Shown piece by piece: positions 57,157 through 62,106 of a DNA stretch of 62,106 nt. Both the position numbers and the translations under genes were made by a program. This stretch comes from Betaproteobacteria bacterium (GTDB lineage Bacteria; Pseudomonadota; Gammaproteobacteria; Burkholderiales; Casimicrobiaceae). The notes under the pieces were generated by a model, which worked only from the letters and a program-made list of their open reading frames with translations, was not told the DNA's origin and did not search any database. The stretch spans positions 3,861 to 65,966 of the forward strand of contig JAPUER010000044.1 in assembly GCA_027492485.1 (NCBI GenBank). The letters are read 5' to 3'. The first letter of the stretch is position 1. Every line of letters begins with the position of its first letter.

Positions 57157-58197
57157 ATGACCGAGTTTGAACTGATCGAACGCTTCTTCAAACGGCCCTG
57201 CCGCACGGCACTGCTGGGCAATGGCGACGATTGTGCGCTGCTGGCACCGGCACCGGGCAATGTGTTCGCCGTCACCACCGACACCCTGGTTGCCGGGCGG
57301 CACTTCCTGCCTTCGCTTGCTCCGGAACGCCTCGGCCGCCGGGTGGTGCACGTCAATTTGAGTGACCTGGCCGCGATGGGGGCGGCGCCGCGCTATGCCT
57401 TGCTGTCGCTGACCCTGCCGGACATCGACGAGATCTGGGCCGCGGCCTTCGCTCGCGGGCTGTGGGCAGCGCTGGACGAGTTTGGCGTCGAACTGGTCGG
57501 CGGCAACACGACCCGCGGGCCGCTGGCGATCGCGCTGACGGCGCTGGGCGAGCTGCCGCCGGGGCAGGCGCTGACCCGCGCCGGCGCGCGGACGGGTGAC
57601 GAGCTCTGGGTCAGCGGCCCGCTTGGCGATGCCGGCTGGGCCTTGACCAGCCTGTTGCAGGACCGGCAACGCGCCGGCGATCTTGCCATCGATGCCAGCG
57701 CCGCACAGATCGACAAGTACGAATGCCCCACCGCGCGCATTGGTCTGGGCATCGCTCTGCGGGGCCTGGCGAGCAGCTGCATCGACATTTCGGACGGCCT
57801 GCTAAGCGAGGCGCAACATCTCGCCACCGCCTCCGCGGTCGACATCGATGTCGACATCGATGCCATCCCGACCGGCATCGTCGGCATCGACCGCCGCGAT
57901 AGGTGGTCGGCGGCAACCGAGATGAACGCCGTTGCTGGCGACGTTGAACGCTCGCGCATCCTTCGTGCGCAGATGGCACAGCATTGCCTGCTGGCGACCG
58001 GCGATGCATACGAATTGCTGTTCACTGCGCCGTCGCCGCGACACGCCGAAGTGTCGCGGCTGCTGGCGACGCACGGGTTGCCGGGCGCTTGCATCGGCCG
58101 GGTGTCCGCCGCTTCGAGCACGCCTGCCGTTCGCGTGCTTGACGCACAATCACGTCCGATGCATATGGAAAGCAAAGGCTGGGACCACTTCGCATGA
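57157..58197 (+). CDS. thiL: Thiamine-monophosphate kinase
   Basis: 346 residues. Phosphorylates thiamin phosphate to the diphosphate cofactor. FELIERFFKRPCRTALLGNGDDCALL, TTDTLVAGRHFLPSLAPERLGRRVVHVNLSDLAAMGAAPRYALLSL and VGGNTTRGPLAIALTALGELPPGQALTRAGA are the metal and nucleotide motifs. SSCIDISDGLLSEAQHLATAS follows. The last ATGA overlaps pgpA. Confidence 0.96.
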   Translation: MTEFELIERFFKRPCRTALLGNGDDCALLAPAPGNVFAVTTDTLVAGRHFLPSLAPERLGRRVVHVNLSDLAAMGAAPRYALLSLTLPDIDEIWAAAFARGLWAALDEFGVELVGGNTTRGPLAIALTALGELPPGQALTRAGARTGDELWVSGPLGDAGWALTSLLQDRQRAGDLAIDASAAQIDKYECPTARIGLGIALRGLASSCIDISDGLLSEAQHLATASAVDIDVDIDAIPTGIVGIDRRDRWSAATEMNAVAGDVERSRILRAQMAQHCLLATGDAYELLFTAPSPRHAEVSRLLATHGLPGACIGRVSAASSTPAVRVLDAQSRPMHMESKGWDHFA

Positions 58198-58697
58198 GCG
58201 ACGTTGCAATACACCACGGCCGCGCGCCGACCCTGCGTTTCATGCTGTCGCATCCGGCGCACCTGATTTCGCTTGGTTTCGGTGCGGGGCTGGCGCCATT
58301 CGCGCCGGGCACCTTCGGCACGCTGCTCGGGCTGTTTGCCGCGCGCTGGCTGCAGCCCATGCTCGGCGACGGGCTGTTCTTTGCGCTGCTGCTGGCGGCG
58401 CTGGTCGTCGGCACCTGGGCGGCGGGCGTCACCGGCAGGGCATTGGGCGAGAGCGATCACGGTGCGATCGTGTGGGACGAGGTGATTGCCATGGCGCTGG
58501 TCACGGCCATGTTGCCGGGGGCGATGTGGAAGCAGGCCTGGGCATTTCTGCTGTTCCGCTTTTTCGACATTCGCAAGCCTGGGCCGATAGGCTGGGCGGA
58601 CCGCAACGTCAAGGGTGCGTTTGGCGTGATGCTGGACGATCTGGTTGCCGCCGCGTTGACGCTGCTCGTGTTTGCGATCTGGATTCGCGTTTTCTGA
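58194..58697 (+). CDS. pgpA: Phosphatidylglycerophosphatase A
   Basis: 167 residues, inner membrane. Removes phosphate from phosphatidylglycerophosphate to give phosphatidylglycerol. LISLGFGAGLAPFAPGTFGTLLG, then DHGAIVWDEVIAMALV and FRFFDIRKPGPIGWADRNVKGAFGVMLDDLVAA: the last block holds the D-x-x-K-P-x-P-I-x-x-x-D metal-binding signature. Starts within the thiL stop (ATGA), so co-translated. Confidence 0.96.
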   Translation: MSDVAIHHGRAPTLRFMLSHPAHLISLGFGAGLAPFAPGTFGTLLGLFAARWLQPMLGDGLFFALLLAALVVGTWAAGVTGRALGESDHGAIVWDEVIAMALVTAMLPGAMWKQAWAFLLFRFFDIRKPGPIGWADRNVKGAFGVMLDDLVAAALTLLVFAIWIRVF

Positions 58698-58716
58698 CCC
58701 TTGCGAGGTGAGCGCG

Positions 58717-59271
58717 ATGCACGCCCTGTTCGACGAATGGCTCAAGCTGGCGGCCTGTCTTGGCCAGCAGTGCGTTGCCGGCGGCCGGGTCATTGCCGGC
58801 GCCGAGAGCTGTACCGGAGGCCTGATCTCCGCGGTGCTGACCAGCGTCAGCGGTTCGTCGGCGTGGGTGGATCGCACGCTGGTGACCTACAGCAATGACG
58901 CCAAGGTCGCGCTGTTGGGCGTGGCGGCGGCAACGCTTGACGCGCACGGCGCGGTCAGCGAGGAGACCGCACGGGAAATGGCGCTGGGCGCCTTGCGGCG
59001 GGGTCGCGACGGTCATGCTGACAATCCGGCCAACATCGCCTATTCGGTGACCGGCGTCGCCGGCCCGACCGGGGGCACGGCAAGCAAGCCGGTTGGCCTG
59101 GTTTGTTTTGCCTTTGCCATCATCGATAACGGGCAGACGCGAACCATGTCGGTCAGCCGGCGCTTCGACGGCGACCGCAGTGCGGTCCGCGAACAGAGCG
59201 TCAATTTTGTTCTTGCTGAATTGCTCCGTCTCACGGCGTTGCCCCTGGACGCGATCGCGCGGCCCGAATGA
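58717..59271 (+). CDS. pncC: Nicotinamide-nucleotide amidase (CinA C-terminal type)
   Basis: 184 residues from the ATG at MHALFDEWLK. Deamidates nicotinamide mononucleotide for NAD recycling. VIAGAESCTGGLISAVLTSVSGSSAWVDRTLVTYSNDAK, GAVSEETAREMALGAL and SVTGVAGPTGGTASKPVGLVCFA are signature motifs with the catalytic Ser in AESCTGG. It lacks the N-terminal CinA domain. 19 nt after pgpA. Confidence 0.95.
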   Translation: MHALFDEWLKLAACLGQQCVAGGRVIAGAESCTGGLISAVLTSVSGSSAWVDRTLVTYSNDAKVALLGVAAATLDAHGAVSEETAREMALGALRRGRDGHADNPANIAYSVTGVAGPTGGTASKPVGLVCFAFAIIDNGQTRTMSVSRRFDGDRSAVREQSVNFVLAELLRLTALPLDAIARPE

Positions 59272-59343
59272 GCGGTTTGACCCGATACACTGCGAACACT
59301 GCCGGCACCGGCCTTTCTCCAGCTCCAGTTCGTACCCATCCGC

Positions 59344-59847
59344 ATGAAATGTCCGTTTTGCGGCTCGCTTGACACACAGGTTGTCGATTCTCGTGTTTCT
59401 GAGACGGGTGACGCCATCCGCCGCCGGCGCAAGTGTCTGGCATGCGACAAGCGTTTCACCACCTTCGAAACGGTGGAGATGCGCATGCCGCAAGTGGTCA
59501 AAAGCAACGGCACGCGCATCGATTTCAACGTCGAAAAAATCCGCACCGGCTTCAATCGGGCGCTGCACAAGCGATTCGTGCCGACCGAATTCGTCGATCA
59601 GGCGATTGCCCGCATCACCGCCAATATCCATAGTCTCGGCGAGCGCGAAATTCCGTCGCGCAGCATCGGCGAAATGGTGATGGCGGAGCTCTACAAACTC
59701 GACAAGATCGCCTATATCCGTTTTGCCTCGGTCTACAAGTCGTTTCAGGACGTGGAAGATTTCCGCTCGGCGCTGCACGAGGTCGAGCGCCCGGCTGCGG
59801 CCAAAACTGCAAAGAAGCTCGCCCCGCGGAAGCCGCGTAATGTTTAG
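59344..59847 (+). CDS. nrdR: Transcriptional repressor NrdR
   Basis: 167 residues. Zinc ribbon with Cys3/Cys6 and Cys31/Cys34 ([17 protein letters not shown]), then an ATP cone (about 46-136: [30 protein letters not shown]). It binds ATP or dATP and represses ribonucleotide reductase genes at paired NrdR boxes; two such sites lie upstream of nrdA at 34125-34172. A basic tail ends [11 protein letters not shown]. The stop overlaps ribD, a common pairing. Confidence 0.97.
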   Translation: MKCPFCGSLDTQVVDSRVSETGDAIRRRRKCLACDKRFTTFETVEMRMPQVVKSNGTRIDFNVEKIRTGFNRALHKRFVPTEFVDQAIARITANIHSLGEREIPSRSIGEMVMAELYKLDKIAYIRFASVYKSFQDVEDFRSALHEVERPAAAKTAKKLAPRKPRNV

Positions 59848-60934
59848 CGCCGCCGATGAAACGCATATGCGCCGCGCGCTCGAATTGGCCGCGCTGGCGA
59901 TGAATCACGCCACGCCCAATCCGCGCGTCGGCTGCGTGATCGTGCGTGACGGCCGCGTATTGGCCGAAGGTTTTACCCAGAAACCCGGCGAGGCGCATGC
60001 CGAGGCGCACGCCATACGCAACGCCCGCGCCAAAGGCGTCGATCTCAGGGGCGCCACCGCATATGTGACGCTGGAACCCTGCAATCATTTCGGCAAAACG
60101 CCACCGTGTACCGAGGGGCTGATCGCGGCGGGCATCGGGCGCGTCGTGGCCGCGATGGAAGACCCGAATCCGGTGGTCAGCGGCGGCGGCTTCGTTCGTT
60201 TGCGCGAGGCTGGCGTCGACGTGCGCGTCGGCCTGCTCTCGCACGATGCGACGGAAATCAACATCGGCTTCATCAAGCGCATGACGACCGGGCTGCCTTG
60301 GGTTCGCTGCAAGGTGGCGGCGAGCATCGATGGCCGTACCGGGCTTGCCAATGGCGAATCGAAATGGATTACCGGCGACGAGGCGCGGCGTGACGGCCAT
60401 CGCTGGCGCTCGCGCGCCTGTGCGGTGTTGACCGGCAGCGGTACCGTGAAGCAGGACAATCCGCAGATGACCGTGCGCGGCGTTGCCACCACACTGCCGC
60501 TGCGCCAGCCGCTGCGCGTGGTGCTCGACCACCTGGGCGAGCTCAGCCCGCAGGCTAAGGTGTTGCAGGGCGGCGCGCTGGTCTACTGCTCGGATCACAT
60601 GGCCGTCGGGTTGCCGGCAAATGTTGAAGTCGTGCGCATGCCGGATGCGGCGCGTCCCGGCAAGATAGATCTTGCCGCCGCCAAGCACGCTTTGGGTGAG
60701 CGCGGCATCAACGAACAGCACGTCGAAGCGGGCGCCCGTCTGATGGGGCCATTGATTGCCGCCGGACTGGTCGATGAACTGCTGGTTTACCTGGCGCCGA
60801 AGCTCCTGGGCCGCGATGCCCGCGAAATGTTCTCGCTCGCGGCACCGGAAAGGCTTGCCGACGCGATGCAGTTCGACCTTCATGACGTTGCCCGCGTCGG
60901 CGACGATGTCCGCATACTGTTGCGCAGCAAGTAG
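59840..60934 (+). CDS. ribD: Bifunctional riboflavin deaminase-reductase
   Basis: 364 residues from the ATG that overlaps the nrdR end. N-terminal deaminase (about 1-145): HAEAHAI with zinc His53 and Glu55, and [11 protein letters not shown] with Cys81 and Cys90. C-terminal NADPH reductase (about 150-364): [25 protein letters not shown] and [27 protein letters not shown]. It makes the pyrimidine precursor that RibH condenses with the RibB product. Confidence 0.97.
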   Translation: MFSAADETHMRRALELAALAMNHATPNPRVGCVIVRDGRVLAEGFTQKPGEAHAEAHAIRNARAKGVDLRGATAYVTLEPCNHFGKTPPCTEGLIAAGIGRVVAAMEDPNPVVSGGGFVRLREAGVDVRVGLLSHDATEINIGFIKRMTTGLPWVRCKVAASIDGRTGLANGESKWITGDEARRDGHRWRSRACAVLTGSGTVKQDNPQMTVRGVATTLPLRQPLRVVLDHLGELSPQAKVLQGGALVYCSDHMAVGLPANVEVVRMPDAARPGKIDLAAAKHALGERGINEQHVEAGARLMGPLIAAGLVDELLVYLAPKLLGRDAREMFSLAAPERLADAMQFDLHDVARVGDDVRILLRSK

Positions 60935-60951
60935 CGGCGCAGGAGAACACC

Positions 60952-61557
60952 ATGTTTACTGGAATCGTAACCGGCCTCGGCCGCGTAACTGCCCATCAAC
61001 CGATCGGCGACGGCCAGCGCATCGCGGTTGCGTGCGGCGACTGGCCGCTCGACGACATCGCGATCGGCGACTCGATCATGCATTCGGGCTGCTGTCTGAC
61101 GATTGTCGAGAAGGGGCCGGGTGTCCTGCGTTCCGACGTGACTGCACATACTTTGAGCATCGTCACCGGGCTCGGTGTCGGGGCACTGGTCAATCTCGAA
61201 AAGTCGCTGACGCTGGCCGACAAGCTGGGTGGTCATCTGGTGACCGGACACGTCGACGCGGCCGGCATCGTGACGCAGTGGAAAAACCTCGCCGAAAGCT
61301 GGTTGCTGGAGGTTGAGGTGCCGGCGCATCTGGGCAAATTCATCGCGCAGAAAGGCTCGATCACGGTGAACGGCATCAGCCTCACCGTGAACAGCGTCAG
61401 CGATACGGCGACCGGCACGCGCTTTCAGGTCAACGTGATTCCGCATACTTTCGAGGTCACCAACTTCAGCGAACTGAAGCAGCGCGACCGCGTGAACATC
61501 GAGATCGACACCATCGCGCGCTACGTGGAGCGAATGACGAGTGCGCCGATGGGTTAG
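60952..61557 (+). CDS. ribE: Riboflavin synthase, alpha chain
   Basis: 201 residues, two tandem lumazine-binding repeats. First: MFTGIVTGLGRVTAHQPIGDGQRIAVACGDWPLDDIAIGDSIMHSGCCLTIVEKG. Second: LVTGHVDAAGIVTQWKNLAESWLLEVEVPAHLGKFIAQKGSITVNGISLTVNSVSD. The trimer dismutates two lumazines to riboflavin. GCAGGAGAACACC precedes the ATG. Last gene before the CRISPR array, whose end lies 25 nt after it. Confidence 0.97.
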   Translation: MFTGIVTGLGRVTAHQPIGDGQRIAVACGDWPLDDIAIGDSIMHSGCCLTIVEKGPGVLRSDVTAHTLSIVTGLGVGALVNLEKSLTLADKLGGHLVTGHVDAAGIVTQWKNLAESWLLEVEVPAHLGKFIAQKGSITVNGISLTVNSVSDTATGTRFQVNVIPHTFEVTNFSELKQRDRVNIEIDTIARYVERMTSAPMG

Positions 61558-61581
61558 GTAAACGTTGTTGCTTCCCGTACA

Positions 61582-62106
61582 CGCTTGCACCGTCCTCGAC
61601 AGCGTGACGCGGGAGACGTCGGCCAGCGCGGAGAGCACGGACGCACGGCAGGTTTCAATCCACTCCCGCGTCGTGTGACGCGGGAGATCGCTGCGCGCCG
61701 ATCTGCACAGCCTGAAGAAGGAGTTTCAATCCACTCCCGCGTCGTGTGACGCGGGAGACGCAAGCTGCTCCTCCGACAGCATGTTGTCGGCGATGTTTCA
61801 ATCCACTCCCGCGTCGTGTGACGCGGGAGACCGATCTGCGCTGGGGCGACGGCGTCGTGAAGCTCGTTTCAATCCACTCCCGCGTCGTGTGACGCGGGAG
61901 ACGACCGCGCCCACCGGCGCAGGGCAGATTGTGCAAGTTTCAATCCACTCCCGCGTCGTGTGACGCGGGAGACACACGACGCGTTTTGCCGAGATCGCCG
62001 CGAACTTGTTTCAATCCACTCCCGCGTCGTGTGACGCGGGAGACGGTGACACAGCACCGTCACTATCTCACCACTCGTGTTTCAATCCACTCCCGCGTCG
62101 TGTGAC
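61582..62106 (-). CRISPR. Leader-distal end of a CRISPR array
   Basis: Eight repeats: a degenerate terminal one (61582-61618, only the right half conserved), then 61652-61688 (last base changed), 61723-61759, 61795-61831, 61866-61902, 61937-61973, 62008-62044 and one cut by the window end (62079-62106). Repeats are 37 nt. On the minus strand they begin GTCTCCCGCGTC and end GTGGATTGAAAC, with a 10-bp hairpin CTCCCGCGTC/GACGCGGGAG. Spacers are 33-35 nt. The degenerate end on the left and the ATTGAAAC 3' end put the leader to the right, beyond the window. No cas gene is visible. The 3' end is shared by I-C and type III arrays; 37 nt is long for I-C. Confidence 0.98.

Noticed and set aside
61655-62063. 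Open frames within the CRISPR array
   Set aside because: They are translations of the repeats and spacers, with the same peptide repeating at each unit.

Overview
The window is high-GC chromosomal DNA that reads as a betaproteobacterium, probably Burkholderiales or a close relative. The clues are orphan Bug/TctC solute receptors without TctAB partners, a DUF4212 plus VC_2705-type symporter pair next to acs, an aceA-type isocitrate lyase, a flavocytochrome c sulfide dehydrogenase, and a RibB protein fused to a degenerate RibA domain. The species cannot be named from the sequence. No rRNA or tRNA gene was seen.

Layout. 1-12.8 kb: accessory single genes (GST, crystallin-like/glycine-zipper protein, PIN/RHH toxin-antitoxin pair, two Bug receptors and a remnant of a third, LysE exporter, DUF817, cupins, YaeQ, S4 protein, a Crp/Fnr regulator with DUF2892). 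12.9-22.9 kb: membrane hydroxylase, UbiM-like monooxygenase, YitT, TerB-like protein, diguanylate cyclase and small unknowns. 23-28 kb: a more foreign-looking patch with a LamG surface protein, a RAYT transposase remnant, a glycine-zipper exported protein, two paralogous lipoproteins and a nuclease-like gene. 28-41.6 kb: nucleotide metabolism and repair (nrdB, nrdA, dcd, pdeM, YcaQ-like glycosylase), GGDEF-EAL protein, fumarase. 42-54 kb: acetate and sulfur metabolism (acs, symporter pair, purB, fccAB, aceA) and a candidate sRNA. 54-61.6 kb: riboflavin/thiamin/lipid block ribBA-ribH-nusB-thiL-pgpA-pncC followed by nrdR-ribD-ribE. 61.58 kb to the end: the leader-distal end of a CRISPR array that continues past the window.

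How parts fit. Acs, the symporter, isocitrate lyase and fumarase together support growth on acetate. FccAB adds sulfide oxidation. NrdR lies in the same window as nrdA, and two NrdR-box-like sites 32 bp apart lie upstream of nrdA. DnaA may also act there.

The most unusual signal is a family of six intergenic 116-118 nt elements (1306, 9624, 12811, 17143, 41793, 50021). They share AGCTTTTT/AAAAAGCT terminal inverted repeats, a central GTCGAC and a conserved GCCCA-TGGGC hairpin. I do not recognise the family; it behaves like a MITE/ERIC-type element or a structured RNA. REP palindromes headed by GTAG and a RAYT fragment show a second, independent repeat system.
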